64,000 nucleotides of DNA from Prochlorococcus sp. RS04 (GTDB lineage Bacteria; Cyanobacteriota; Cyanobacteriia; PCC-6307; Cyanobiaceae): NCBI RefSeq assembly GCF_001989455.1, contig NZ_CP018346.1, positions 124,001 through 188,000 of the forward strand, written 5' to 3'. How positions within the stretch are numbered: the stretch's first letter is position 1; each line of letters begins with the position of its first letter. Made by a program: the position numbers and the translations under genes. Below the pieces are notes generated by a model that had not been told where the DNA came from, did no database searches, and saw only the letters and a program-made list of their open reading frames with translations. Below are positions 30,571 to 39,543 of the stretch, piece after piece.

Positions 30571-30717
30571 TTATTTCTTCTTTGATAATGTTTGTGATTC
30601 TTCTCTAGACATTAAAGCTTCAATTTGAGCAAGAACTTTTTGAAGTTCATCCGTTTTTGTAAGAGATGCTTCTGCTACTTCTCTTAATTTTTCTAACTGT
30701 TCTTTAGTTTTATCCAT
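30571..30717 (-). CDS. small coiled-coil protein, 48 aa
   Basis: A short frame MDKTKEQLEKLREVAEASLTK... with clear heptads, ending TLSKKK. It is wholly helical and hydrophilic, likely a homo-oligomeric coiled coil. Function unknown. Confidence 0.5.
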   Translation of the reverse strand: MDKTKEQLEKLREVAEASLTKTDELQKVLAQIEALMSREESQTLSKKK

Positions 30718-31110
30718 GATAAATAAATTAGAAATTAACCACTTTTAAAAATGGTTTTAATACAGATTTTTCACTCCCACACAGATTCATATTCTCTCTT
30801 TTTTTTATAAAGTCAAATAAATTTCCCTTTATTAAGGTTTTATGAGGACTTCCAATTAATTCTTTATTTATTATTGAAACCATAAGATTACCTGAAATAG
30901 AAATACTCTTAAATTATGAAGTAAATACAGGTAATCCTATTGTTGCAGTTGTTATGAGAGCCCCTGCAAAAATCAAAAAAGGTAGAAAAGGGTAGTTTTT
31001 CAACGATAAACTTACTAATTCGAAATAACTATATAGGTATTTATACTGTTTGTCTACCCCTTGCCTTTCTTAAAGGTAAAAATTTTTCTTTTAAAAGTAA
31101 AAATTTAACA
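30718..31110. other. 393-bp interval between small coiled-coil gene and pstB
   Basis: AT-rich sequence without a clear gene. It holds a small hairpin (AACCA/TGGTT near 30738-30757), a CACTCCCACACAG stretch near 30772, and a possible 29-residue hydrophobic reading frame (separate entry). No promoter or terminator is convincing. Confidence 0.4.
30914..31003 (-). CDS. possible 29-aa hydrophobic peptide downstream of pstB
   Basis: A minus-strand frame from a TTG at 31003 reads MKNYPFLPFLIFAGALITTA then ends GLPVFTS. The amino-acid composition (Pro/Gly/Ala-bearing single membrane span) looks selected rather than random, but the start codon is weak and the frame is very short. It might be a small thylakoid peptide; it matches none I know. 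Confidence 0.25.
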   Translation of the reverse strand: MKNYPFLPFLIFAGALITTATIGLPVFTS

Positions 31111-31920
31111 TCAACCAAATTTACCTGATATGTATTCCTGAGTGGTTTTTTCTTTTGGAGAATTAAAAATTTTCTTTGTGGAATTAAATTCTGCAAGATA
31201 ACCAACCTTTCCTCCATCACCATCTTCATATTCAATAGCATTAAAAAATGCAGTCATATCGCTAACTCTTAATGCCTGTTGCATATTATGAGTAACGATT
31301 ATTATTGTGTAATTCTTCTTAAGTTCATGCATCGTCTCCTCAATTTTTAAAGTAGAGATTGGATCTAATGCTGAACATGGCTCATCCATTAGAATTATTT
31401 CAGGCTCAATTGCGATGGTTCGAGCAATACATAATCTTTGTTGTTGTCCACCAGAGAGAGAGTAACCACTATCATTTAATTTATCCTTACATTCATCCCA
31501 TAAAGCAGCCTTTTTTAGTGAACTTTCTACTAATTTATCCATATCTCCCGTAAAGCCATTAATTCTTGCTCCAAATGCGATATTTTCGTAGATAGATTTA
31601 GGAAAAGGATTAGGCTGTTGAAAAACCATTCCGATTCTTCTTCTTACTTCTACTGGATCTACTCTTTTATCGTAAATATTAGTTCCATCAAAAAGGACAG
31701 TACCCTTCAGTGAGCAATTAGGAATTAAATCGTTCATCCTATTTAATGATCTAAGAACAGTTGATTTGCCACAACCCGAGGGGCCAATAAGGGAAGTTAT
31801 ATTTCCTTTTTTAAAGTTACAAAAAACATTTCTTACTGCTTCGAAAGATCCATAGCTAATAGAAACATTCTCAAGAGACAAAATGATATTTTTTGGTATT
31901 TTTTTATTAGTTCTAATCAT
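31111..31920 (-). CDS. pstB: phosphate ABC transporter ATP-binding protein
   Basis: A 269-residue ATPase powering high-affinity phosphate import. It has Walker [10 protein letters not shown] near residue 43, the PstB-typical segment [11 protein letters not shown], the Q-loop [10 protein letters not shown], signature LSGGQQQR, and Walker B ILMDEP. It follows pstA with no gap, in the order pstC-pstA-pstB on the minus strand. The binding protein gene pstS lies separately about 4.4 kb away. Confidence 0.97.
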   Translation of the reverse strand: MIRTNKKIPKNIILSLENVSISYGSFEAVRNVFCNFKKGNITSLIGPSGCGKSTVLRSLNRMNDLIPNCSLKGTVLFDGTNIYDKRVDPVEVRRRIGMVFQQPNPFPKSIYENIAFGARINGFTGDMDKLVESSLKKAALWDECKDKLNDSGYSLSGGQQQRLCIARTIAIEPEIILMDEPCSALDPISTLKIEETMHELKKNYTIIIVTHNMQQALRVSDMTAFFNAIEYEDGDGGKVGYLAEFNSTKKIFNSPKEKTTQEYISGKFG

Positions 31921-32814
31921 TTATACTCTCTTAGTTTTCTCTGTAAAAGCGGCCAATATCCTTGAAAATATATTTACTGATAGTATCGACAAAACAAGAA
32001 TAAAGGAAGCTGCCCAGGCTAATTTATTTTGAGCATCATAAGGTTCAAGGGCAAAGTTATATATCAATACAGCCAAGGAACCCATCTCATAAAACAAGTC
32101 CCCAAAGCCTGTTATGTAGTAGTAAGAAAATAAAGCCGTAAATATCAAAGGTGCTGTTTCACCTGCAGCTCTTGCGATACCAAGTACAACGCCAGTAGCA
32201 ATAGACCTAAAGGCAGAGGGCAAAGTAACTTTCAATATGGTTGTATACATACTTGCTCCAACACCAAGAGACGCATATCTTAATTCGTTAGGAACTAACT
32301 TTAAACCTTCATCAGTGGTCTTAATCACAGTAGGCAACATCAATATTGAAAGCGCCATCCCTCCAGCTAAACCGCTGTACATACTCCCAAACAAGATCTT
32401 TGTAGAAACAATTAAGGCATAAATAAATACACCGGCAATTATTGAGGGGACTCCCGCCAGAACATTAACTCCAAATCTAATAAATCTTGAAAAAGCTCCA
32501 CCTTTAGAGTATTCAGCTAGATATATTCCACCACCAACACCTACTGGTATCGCAATAATTGAAGCAATAGTAGTTATTATTAATGTTCCGATCAATGCAG
32601 GATTAATACCACCTGCATCTAAATCATCTCCAGGGGGATTTGGTTCTAAAGTAAATAGTTCGGGTGTGATTTGAGATCCACCTTTGATGAGAATATAAGT
32701 CACTAGAAAAATCAAAGGAAGTATTGCGATCAATGCACAAATTACTGATAAAGAAGTAAAGAATTTATTTCCTATATTTCTTGATAATCTTTTCTGGTAA
32801 TAGAGTGAATTCAT
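31921..32814 (-). CDS. pstA: phosphate ABC transporter permease PstA
   Basis: A 297-residue inner-membrane permease with about six spans and the binding-protein-dependent transport loop (LRYASLGVGASMYTT...ITGVVLG region, with ARAAGETAPLIFTA). PstA and PstC form the membrane channel for phosphate. It is 6 bp downstream of pstC and directly abuts pstB. Confidence 0.95.
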   Translation of the reverse strand: MNSLYYQKRLSRNIGNKFFTSLSVICALIAILPLIFLVTYILIKGGSQITPELFTLEPNPPGDDLDAGGINPALIGTLIITTIASIIAIPVGVGGGIYLAEYSKGGAFSRFIRFGVNVLAGVPSIIAGVFIYALIVSTKILFGSMYSGLAGGMALSILMLPTVIKTTDEGLKLVPNELRYASLGVGASMYTTILKVTLPSAFRSIATGVVLGIARAAGETAPLIFTALFSYYYITGFGDLFYEMGSLAVLIYNFALEPYDAQNKLAWAASFILVLSILSVNIFSRILAAFTEKTKRV

Positions 32815-32820
32815 AATTAT

Positions 32821-33768
32821 CTAATATTTGAGACTAAATTTCTTAACTAGCCACTGCGCAAAGATATTTACTACCAAAGAAAGGATCATAAGTACAAAAG
32901 CCGCATAAAACAGTGATGAAACCTGACTTCCATCAGCTTCACCGAACTGGTTTGCGAGCATGGAGGAAATGGTATATCCCGGAGATAATAGAGACCAACT
33001 AAATGCATTGGAATTACCAATAATCATTGTTACAGCCATGGTTTCACCCATTGCCCTACCTAAAGCCAATAGAACACCTGCCATAATTCCTGATAATGCT
33101 GCCGGCAAAATCACTGAAAATATTGTTTTCCATCTGCTTGCTCCAATTCCATATGCTGCATTTCTTAACTTTTTAGGAACCTGATTAAGTGAATCTCTTG
33201 CAATGGATGTCACTATAGGCAAAAGCATAACTACTAAAATCAATATTGCTAACAAGGAATTCCTGCCTGTAGGTTCTGTACTGAATAAAGGTATCCAACC
33301 AAAGAAATTATGTAAAAAGACAAAAAAGGCTCTAAAAAAAGGTTCCATTACAAATATTGCCCAAAGTCCCAATACAACTGATGGAATAGCTGCTAATAAT
33401 TCAACAAATGAACCTATTATTTCTCTGACAACTTTCGGTACAAAATCCTCGGTAATAAATATTGCAGTTCCAACGCCCAAAGGGATAGTTATTAATAACG
33501 AAAGAAATGAAGTTACCAATGTGCCATATATTGCAGTAAAAGCTCCGTATTCATCTTTTACTGGATTCCATTCAGAGGTTACGAGAAACTTCAAGCCATA
33601 CCTTGAAAAGGATTCAAATGACTGAAAAAAGACTACTAAAATAATTCCTAAAAGTATTATTGCTACGAAACTAGACAAGACTAGGGCAGTATTCTTGAAG
33701 ATAATATCTATATTTTTTTCGATACCGAATCTTTTACGATTCTTGAAAAGAGTTAATTTCTCTTCCAT
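32821..33768 (-). CDS. pstC: phosphate ABC transporter permease PstC
   Basis: A 315-residue permease with a cytoplasmic N-terminus and six spans. The EAA-type loop LRNAAYGIGASRWKT and LGRAMGETMAVTMIIGN are characteristic. It is the first gene of pstCAB; a possible PHO box lies 47-65 bp upstream (33815-33833). Confidence 0.95.
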   Translation of the reverse strand: MEEKLTLFKNRKRFGIEKNIDIIFKNTALVLSSFVAIILLGIILVVFFQSFESFSRYGLKFLVTSEWNPVKDEYGAFTAIYGTLVTSFLSLLITIPLGVGTAIFITEDFVPKVVREIIGSFVELLAAIPSVVLGLWAIFVMEPFFRAFFVFLHNFFGWIPLFSTEPTGRNSLLAILILVVMLLPIVTSIARDSLNQVPKKLRNAAYGIGASRWKTIFSVILPAALSGIMAGVLLALGRAMGETMAVTMIIGNSNAFSWSLLSPGYTISSMLANQFGEADGSQVSSLFYAAFVLMILSLVVNIFAQWLVKKFSLKY

Positions 33769-33814
33769 TAAAAAAAGAATATCTCTATAAATCTACTACT
33801 AAATGTTGTAAAAG

Positions 33815-33833
33815 ACTTTAAGAGGGGTTAAAG
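33815..33833 (-). promoter_or_regulatory. possible PHO box upstream of pstC
   Basis: On the minus strand the sequence reads CTTTAACCCCTCTTAAAG, with two TTAA cores 10 bp apart. The expected spacing for a cyanobacterial PHO box is 11 bp, so this is a weaker match than those near pstS. Its position fits control of pstCAB by PhoB. Confidence 0.35.
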
Positions 33834-33945
33834 GTATAAGAAAGTCATGAAAAGTAAACATCCTCAGCTTAATTTCTTCAAAAATTTTTTCTTTAACTTT
33901 ACTTAACCATAGGTGAATATTATTTACTAAATAAAAAATAAGGAG

Positions 33946-34152
33946 ATGTTTAAATACAAGGAATTCATAGCTCAAATCAAACATAAAGAAGTAGTATCTT
34001 CCCCTGTATATTTTATTCCTGTTTTACTTATATCCATAATGATTATTATTGAAGGTTTTCACATCTTTAACCACAAACAAAACTGCAAAACTAAAGCTGA
34101 GTGGATGGAACAATCAGGAATGACTTATGACAGGGAATCAGAAGTTAATTAA
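33946..34152 (+). CDS. small membrane protein, 68 aa
   Basis: The ATG follows a good ribosome binding site (AAGGAG 4 bp upstream). One membrane span (PVYFIPVLLISIMIIIEGF) divides a short basic N-terminus from a 30-residue C-terminal domain with one Cys (KQNCKTKAEW). It lies between pstC and arsR. Family unknown; a link to phosphate transport is only positional. Confidence 0.6.
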   Translation: MFKYKEFIAQIKHKEVVSSPVYFIPVLLISIMIIIEGFHIFNHKQNCKTKAEWMEQSGMTYDRESEVN

Positions 34153-34170
34153 TAAAATCTAAAATATAAT

Positions 34171-34491
34171 TTATTCGCAACAACGTTTTCTATTTGAGGA
34201 ATAATCTGTCAAAGAAGTTATCCATTCCTTGATCAAAAAGAGAGATTCTTTATTTAGGCTGTAATACACCCATCTACCTTCTTGTCTGTCTGAGATAAGA
34301 CCAGCCTCCTTTAAAATTTTTATGTGGTATGAAATTCTTGATTGAGATAACTTAGTTAATTTCATAATATCGCATACACAAACTTCTCCATCCATCATTA
34401 GGTCAATTATTTCTAGCCTAAAAGGATCAGAAAATGAAACCATCAACTTAGATATATTTTCTTTTTTTACTTTGCTAATCTCTTTTAACAC
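34171..34491 (-). CDS. arsR: ArsR-family arsenic-responsive repressor
   Basis: A 106-residue winged-helix repressor. The metalloid site CVCD is in the DNA-recognition-helix region (EVCVCDIMKLTKLSQSRISYHIKIL), the arrangement of the E. coli-type ArsR, and an additional CC pair sits at the C-terminus. It should release DNA on binding arsenite. It is divergent from gap/arsJ, with a perfect 24-bp palindrome between them. Confidence 0.9.
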   Translation of the reverse strand: MLKEISKVKKENISKLMVSFSDPFRLEIIDLMMDGEVCVCDIMKLTKLSQSRISYHIKILKEAGLISDRQEGRWVYYSLNKESLFLIKEWITSLTDYSSNRKRCCE

Positions 34492-34559
34492 TTATGAGGA
34501 AATAAAATTTTCTTTAATATAGCTTAAATAAAAAAGATTTTATTAATCAAAACAAATTG

Positions 34560-34583
34560 ATACATCAAAATATTTTGATGTAT
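34560..34583. promoter_or_regulatory. ArsR operator palindrome
   Basis: A perfect 24-bp inverted repeat with half-site ATACATCAAAAT lies between the divergent arsR and gap genes, 25 bp before the gap start codon. ArsR-type repressors bind such TTGAT/ATCAA dyads; the position would let one dimer block both promoters. Confidence 0.7.
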
Positions 34584-34608
34584 AATAAATATAGAAAATT
34601 TCAAAATT

Positions 34609-35631
34609 ATGAAAATTGGAATTAATGGTTTTGGAAGAATTGGCAGATTAGTTTTCAGAGCATTATGGGATAGAGCTGATATAGAAATAACTCACATTAA
34701 TGAGATAGCAGGAGATTCGAATGCCGCTGCGCATTTACTCGAATTCGATTCGGTCCATGGTAGATGGGGGAAAAATATAGAGGTCAAAGAAGAAGAAATA
34801 ATAATTGGGGAAAAGAAATTAGCCTACACATCTTTTAAAAATTATCTTGATGTTCCTTGGGAAAAATCTTCTGTAGATATTATTTTGGAATGTACAGGAA
34901 AGAATAAAAAGCCAGACAAACTTAATCCATATTTTGATTCTCTTGGGATGAAAAGAGTAATAGTAGCTTGTCCAGTAAAGGGTATTGTAGCTGGAGAGGA
35001 ATCACTTAATATTGTTTACGGTATAAATCAAAGTCTTTATGACCCTTCTAAACATAAATTAGTAACTGCAGCATCTTGCACTACAAATTGTTTAGCTCCG
35101 ATAGTAAAGGTAATCAATGAAAATTTTTCAATTAAGCACGGCGCTATTACAACTATTCACGATGTTACCAACACTCAAGTTCCTGTAGATTTTTATAAAA
35201 GTGATTTGAGGAGAGCAAGAGGATGTATGCAAAGTTTAATACCTACTACTACTGGATCTGCTAAAGCTATCGCTGAGATCTTCCCAGAATTAAAAGGAAA
35301 ATTAAATGGGCATGCAGTAAGAGTTCCTCTACTTAATGGTTCTTTAACTGATGCAGTTTTTGAATTAAATAATGAAGTGTCAACTGAACAAGTAAATTTG
35401 GCACTTAAGTTAGCTTCAGAAACTTATTTAAAAGGAATTCTTGGCTACGAAGAAAGACCTTTAGTTTCTGCAGATTATGTAAATGACTCTAGAAGTTCAA
35501 TAGTTGATAGTTTATCAACTATGGTTGTTAATTCAAATTTATTAAAGATATACGCTTGGTATGACAACGAGTGGGGTTACAGCTGCAGACTTGCAGATCT
35601 TACTGAATATGTAATCAAAAAAGAGATTTAA
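34609..35631 (+). CDS. gap1: arsenic-resistance glyceraldehyde-3-phosphate dehydrogenase
   Basis: A 340-residue GAPDH with the NAD fold start [11 protein letters not shown] and the active-site motif SCTTNC (Cys near residue 157) with HDVTNTQ downstream. Placed between an ArsR operator and arsJ, it is the GAPDH that makes 1-arseno-3-phosphoglycerate from arsenate, which ArsJ then exports. This is distinct from the housekeeping glycolytic and Calvin-cycle enzymes. It is 11 bp before arsJ. Confidence 0.92.
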   Translation: MKIGINGFGRIGRLVFRALWDRADIEITHINEIAGDSNAAAHLLEFDSVHGRWGKNIEVKEEEIIIGEKKLAYTSFKNYLDVPWEKSSVDIILECTGKNKKPDKLNPYFDSLGMKRVIVACPVKGIVAGEESLNIVYGINQSLYDPSKHKLVTAASCTTNCLAPIVKVINENFSIKHGAITTIHDVTNTQVPVDFYKSDLRRARGCMQSLIPTTTGSAKAIAEIFPELKGKLNGHAVRVPLLNGSLTDAVFELNNEVSTEQVNLALKLASETYLKGILGYEERPLVSADYVNDSRSSIVDSLSTMVVNSNLLKIYAWYDNEWGYSCRLADLTEYVIKKEI

Positions 35632-35642
35632 TTTATGTCTTT

Positions 35643-36902
35643 ATGAAGTTATCTAATATTCAACAATATAGTGTTGTAACAGCAAACTATTGGGCATTCA
35701 CGCTTACTGACGGCGCATTAAGATTATTAGTTGTTGGTCACTTTCATGAGCTAGGTTACACAACTCTACAAATTGCTTTACTTTTCCTTTTTTATGAGTT
35801 TTTTGGAATAATTACTAATTTATATGGTGGTTGGATAGGAGCAAGATATGGTTTAAGGCTTACTTTATGGATTGGGACGATCCTGCAAATCATTGCTCTT
35901 TTCATGCTTATTCCAGTTAAGGAGGATTGGCCAGTAATATTTAGTGTCGTATACGTTATGGTTGCTCAAGCAGTCAGTGGGATAGCAAAAGATTTAAACA
36001 AAATGAGTGCTAAAAGCGCTGTTAAGACAGTTGTTCCAGAGACAAATAATGGCAATGATACTGGCCAAAAACAACTTTTTAAATGGGTTGCTATTTTAAC
36101 TGGATCTAAAAATGCTCTTAAGGGAGTTGGTTTTTTCTTAGGTGGACTTTTATATAAGTTATTTGGATTCAATAATGCTGTAGGAATTATGGGTTTTGGA
36201 CTCTGCTTAGCCTTTTTATTGACATTAATTTTACCTGGAGAAATTGGCAAGATGAAAACCAAACCAGCTTTTAATGATCTTTTTTCAAAATCAAATGCAA
36301 TAAATATTCTTTCTGCAGCAAGATTCTTTCTTTTTGGAGCAAGAGATGTTTGGTTTGTTGTAGCTCTTCCAGTATTCCTAGATATGGCCTTTGGTTGGGA
36401 CTACATGGAAATAGGCTTATTTCTTGGGGCCTGGGTAATAGGTTATGGAATTGTTCAGGCTTCTGCTCCAGCAATTAGAAAGATATGGGGCCAGAAAGAA
36501 AGTCCAGATCGTAAAGCTATCCAATTTTGGAGTGCCGTATTAATGGTCATACCATCTTTGATAGGAGTCGCATTATGGAGAGAAAGTTCCCCATCAATAG
36601 CAATAATTTTAGGCCTTACTATTTTTGGATTTGTTTTTGCAATGAATTCCTCTACACATTCTTATATGATTTTGGCCTACTCTGATAATGAAAAAGTCAG
36701 TTTAAATGTTGGCTTCTATTACATGGCAAATGCTGCTGGAAGACTAGTTGGAACATTACTATCTGGCTTACTATTTATGATTGGGAGAAATCCGAGTATT
36801 GGTCTTCAATATTGTCTTTATTTTTCATCACTTCTAATATTCTTATCTTGGATTTCGAGTCTTAAATTACCAACAATCAAACAAAGCTTATCAGCTCCAT
36901 AA
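35643..36902 (+). CDS. arsJ: organoarsenical efflux MFS transporter ArsJ
   Basis: A 419-residue major-facilitator protein with 10-12 spans. Its N-terminus (YWAFTLTDGALRLLVVGHFHELGY) and the GARYGLR loop match ArsJ as I know it. It exports 1-arseno-3-phosphoglycerate, which decomposes outside to arsenate, so the pair removes arsenate that entered through Pst. It is cotranscribed with gap1. Confidence 0.88.
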   Translation: MKLSNIQQYSVVTANYWAFTLTDGALRLLVVGHFHELGYTTLQIALLFLFYEFFGIITNLYGGWIGARYGLRLTLWIGTILQIIALFMLIPVKEDWPVIFSVVYVMVAQAVSGIAKDLNKMSAKSAVKTVVPETNNGNDTGQKQLFKWVAILTGSKNALKGVGFFLGGLLYKLFGFNNAVGIMGFGLCLAFLLTLILPGEIGKMKTKPAFNDLFSKSNAINILSAARFFLFGARDVWFVVALPVFLDMAFGWDYMEIGLFLGAWVIGYGIVQASAPAIRKIWGQKESPDRKAIQFWSAVLMVIPSLIGVALWRESSPSIAIILGLTIFGFVFAMNSSTHSYMILAYSDNEKVSLNVGFYYMANAAGRLVGTLLSGLLFMIGRNPSIGLQYCLYFSSLLIFLSWISSLKLPTIKQSLSAP

Positions 36903-36932
36903 AGACTAATTTTTAGGAATTAGAATATTTTA

Positions 36933-38159
36933 ATGGCAAAAATATCCTTAATTCAACTTGCAAAAACTTTCCTAAAAATTGGTATTTTAAGTTTTGGAGG
37001 ACCCTATGCTCATATTTCCTTATTCGAAGATGAACTTATAAATAATAAAAAATTGATATCAACTCAATCTTTTGAAAAAGGTATTGGATTATGCCAAATA
37101 CTTCCGGGACCAATATCTACTCAATTGGCAATATATATAGGTCTTAAAATAAATGGTTATCTTGGTGGATTGATATCAGGTATAAGTTTCATTATCCCAG
37201 GATTCATTTCGGTATTAGCTCTTAGTTTTTTTTGGCAAATTGGTTCTGGATCAAAATTCTTAACAGATTTAATTTATTTTAATCCGCCTATTATTGCAGG
37301 AATAATTTTCTCATTCTCATTAGTTCTACTAAAAAAAAGATTAAAGTTTGATAGAATATTATTCTCCAGCTCAATATTATTTCTACTTATATTTGCTAAA
37401 TATAATAGTATTCAATTTCCACTAATAACAATTCTCAGTATTGCAGGATTGATAAATATATTTTTAAAGAAATTCAAAAATATTTTTTATAGCTTAGTCC
37501 CTTTATCTATATTTTCAACAACCTCATTTTTGATTAGCTCGGTCTTTTTAGATGTATCAAAGTTTTATAATTTTTTAAGAGAGTCTATAAACTCAAAGTT
37601 TTTAGTAGATTACCTTAATCTGTTTTTTTTCTTCTTTAAATCGGGACTTTTTATTTTTGGAGGTGGATTAGTAATCATTCCTCTTATGAGTGATTATGTT
37701 GTCTCGCAAGGATGGTTAACAAATAATGAATTTATAGATGGAATAATGATTGGCCAGATAACACCTGGGCCTGTCTTATTAACTACAAGTTTTATTGGTT
37801 ATAAAGCAGGTTTTTCAATTGGAGGTATTAATGAGGCTTTAAAATATTCATTTATATCAACTTTTGCAATTTTTTTACCAAGTTTTATATTGATTTTTGT
37901 TTTTGGAAAAGGCTTTATAAAAAACAGAATTAAATCAATTAATTACTTTATCGAAGGAGTTATCAATACAATTCCTGGAGCAGTTATTTTCTCTGGATTT
38001 AATTTAATTGAAGATAGTTTTTCATCAAAATTCTTTTTAATTAGCTCTATTTTTATAGTTTTAATCTCCACACTATTATCTTTTTTAAAAATAGTTCCAA
38101 CATACATACTCATTCTTTTTTCTTTAATATTAGGCTTGTCAAAATATATGTTTGCATAA
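36933..38159 (+). CDS. chrA: chromate transporter ChrA
   Basis: A 408-residue protein made of two homologous halves, each starting with a chromate-transport signature: [15 protein letters not shown] near residue 13 and [17 protein letters not shown] near 240, with GLCQILPGP and GQITPGPV further on. It is a chromate efflux protein (CHR family). Cotranscription with arsJ (30-bp gap) puts oxyanion exporters together. Confidence 0.9.
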   Translation: MAKISLIQLAKTFLKIGILSFGGPYAHISLFEDELINNKKLISTQSFEKGIGLCQILPGPISTQLAIYIGLKINGYLGGLISGISFIIPGFISVLALSFFWQIGSGSKFLTDLIYFNPPIIAGIIFSFSLVLLKKRLKFDRILFSSSILFLLIFAKYNSIQFPLITILSIAGLINIFLKKFKNIFYSLVPLSIFSTTSFLISSVFLDVSKFYNFLRESINSKFLVDYLNLFFFFFKSGLFIFGGGLVIIPLMSDYVVSQGWLTNNEFIDGIMIGQITPGPVLLTTSFIGYKAGFSIGGINEALKYSFISTFAIFLPSFILIFVFGKGFIKNRIKSINYFIEGVINTIPGAVIFSGFNLIEDSFSSKFFLISSIFIVLISTLLSFLKIVPTYILILFSLILGLSKYMFA

Positions 38160-38161
38160 AA

Positions 38162-38188
38162 AAAAGGAGGAAATAAATTCCTCCTTTT
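38162..38188. terminator. bidirectional terminator between chrA and pstS
   Basis: An 11-bp perfect stem (AAAAGGAGGAA with TTCCTCCTTTT, 5-nt loop) flanked by A and T runs, located between convergent chrA and pstS and working in both directions. Confidence 0.85.
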
Positions 38189-38205
38189 AAATATTATCTT
38201 ACGGT

Positions 38206-39201
38206 TTATTTACCGATTCTTTTTACAGCAGCTCTTGACTTCTCAAGAATATCTCCTTTTAAGGGGACAAATCCAAGTGATGGAGCTTTATCTTGATACT
38301 CATCACTTAATAATGTATTAAAGGCTTGTTTGATAGCTTTAGTGTTTCTACCATTACCCTCTTCATAAGCAAGTATCCATGTTAATGAAGCTATAGGGTA
38401 TGCTCCTTTTGCAGTTGGATTAGGATTTTTACCAGCAAGATTCTCATCTAGAGTAATCCCATTAAGAGCCTTAGCTCCTGCTTCTACAGATGGTTTTAGA
38501 AACTCACCTGAAAGATTCTGAAGTGCAGCAGCTTTGACATTACCTTTTATGTAAGACTGGTTAACATAACCAATTGCGCCTGGAGTGTTTTGAATAACAC
38601 CTGCAACACCAGAATTACCTTTTGCTCCAACACCTGCTGGCCACTTAACTGATTTACCAGTTCCTAAAGTCCATGTTGGTGAAAATGCTGCCATAGAGTT
38701 TGTAAATGCTTTAGTTGTACCTGATCCATCAGAACGATGTGCCCAAGTTAACTTACCTGATTTACAGCCTAATTCTTTCCAATTTTTAACCATACCCATA
38801 GCAACCCTTACTGCTTGCTCTTGAGTAAGTTTCAAATCACAATCATAGTTATAACCGAAAGCAATAGTTCCACCAACCATTGGGATTTGAACTAAACCTC
38901 TGGTAACCTTTGCTATATCTTTATCTTTCATTGGATCATCTGATGCACCGAAGTTAACAGTTTGATCAATAAATGCTTTTCTTCCAGAGCCAGAACCAAC
39001 AGCTTGATAATTAACTCTTGGTCCACCTGAAGTGGCTAAATCTTTGAACCAACGAGTATAAATTTTGGCAGGAAATGATGCTCCAGCACCACTTAATCTT
39101 GTTCTAGCAGAAACACTTGTGCCAGCTACACTTGTACCAGCAGCAATGGCTACTACAGAAGTGAAAACCAAAGCTTTCTTAGCTATGTTCATGGTTGTCA
39201 T
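38206..39201 (-). CDS. pstS: phosphate-binding protein PstS
   Basis: The periplasmic binding protein for Pst phosphate import. A signal peptide (MNIAKKALVFTSVVAIAAG) precedes RLSGAGASFPAKIY, the conserved mature start, and the phosphate-binding SGSGRKAF and RSDGSGTTKAF motifs. I place the start at 39201 (ATG before the signal peptide); an in-frame ATG at 39246 would add 15 residues. The gene is separated from pstCAB and lies next to a porin in a shared, PHO-box-rich upstream region. Confidence 0.95.
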   Translation of the reverse strand: MTTMNIAKKALVFTSVVAIAAGTSVAGTSVSARTRLSGAGASFPAKIYTRWFKDLATSGGPRVNYQAVGSGSGRKAFIDQTVNFGASDDPMKDKDIAKVTRGLVQIPMVGGTIAFGYNYDCDLKLTQEQAVRVAMGMVKNWKELGCKSGKLTWAHRSDGSGTTKAFTNSMAAFSPTWTLGTGKSVKWPAGVGAKGNSGVAGVIQNTPGAIGYVNQSYIKGNVKAAALQNLSGEFLKPSVEAGAKALNGITLDENLAGKNPNPTAKGAYPIASLTWILAYEEGNGRNTKAIKQAFNTLLSDEYQDKAPSLGFVPLKGDILEKSRAAVKRIGK

Positions 39202-39288
39202 GATTAAATGTAAAGACTTCATATTTATAGCATTGGATACATGCACAAATACTCTTTAATTAAAAGTTTATCTTTTAATTAATTATTC

Positions 39289-39307
39289 CTTAAACTCTTC
39301 TTAAACT
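39289..39307 (+). promoter_or_regulatory. PHO box, pstS upstream region
   Basis: Two perfect copies of CTTAAACT (39289-39296 and 39300-39307) separated by CTT, an 11-bp period matching the cyanobacterial PhoB-type box (8-bp repeats with a 3-bp spacer). It lies between pstS and the porin gene, closer to pstS. Confidence 0.6.
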
Positions 39308-39421
39308 AACTATCAAATGGACCTTTTTTCGTTTGGTTTTAAAAATATTTTTAGATTAAATAAAGTATAGTTTTTAACTTTTCTTTATAAAATTTCAAAA
39401 TTTGTGGACAATTCTTTTTTT

Positions 39422-39440
39422 AGTTTAAGAGAAGTTTAAA
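39422..39440 (-). promoter_or_regulatory. PHO box oriented toward pstS
   Basis: On the minus strand TTTAAACT-TCT-CTTAAACT, an 11-bp period. The orientation matches pstS transcription. It is one of three tandem pairs in the same intergenic region. Confidence 0.6.
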
Positions 39441-39472
39441 GTCTATTTAAATCTTTCTTTTTGACTTTATTT

Positions 39473-39491
39473 CTTACCCATTTCTTAACCT
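39473..39491 (+). promoter_or_regulatory. PHO box oriented toward the porin gene
   Basis: CTTACCCA-TTT-CTTAACCT; the second half-site matches the published consensus CTTAACCT exactly. It sits about 50 bp before the porin start codon. Confidence 0.65.
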
Positions 39492-39543
39492 AAATTCGTT
39501 TTTATTTATTTGGATTAATATCCATTTTTACGTGTTGAGGTTC

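Noticed and set aside
30768-30790. CACTCCCACACAG as a third Yfr1-like site
   Set aside because: It resembles the Yfr1 core but I could not find flanking stems or a terminator at the right distance.
33203-33625. 140-aa plus-strand frame inside pstC
   Set aside because: Antisense shadow of a confidently identified permease gene; composition is that of reversed hydrophobic codons.
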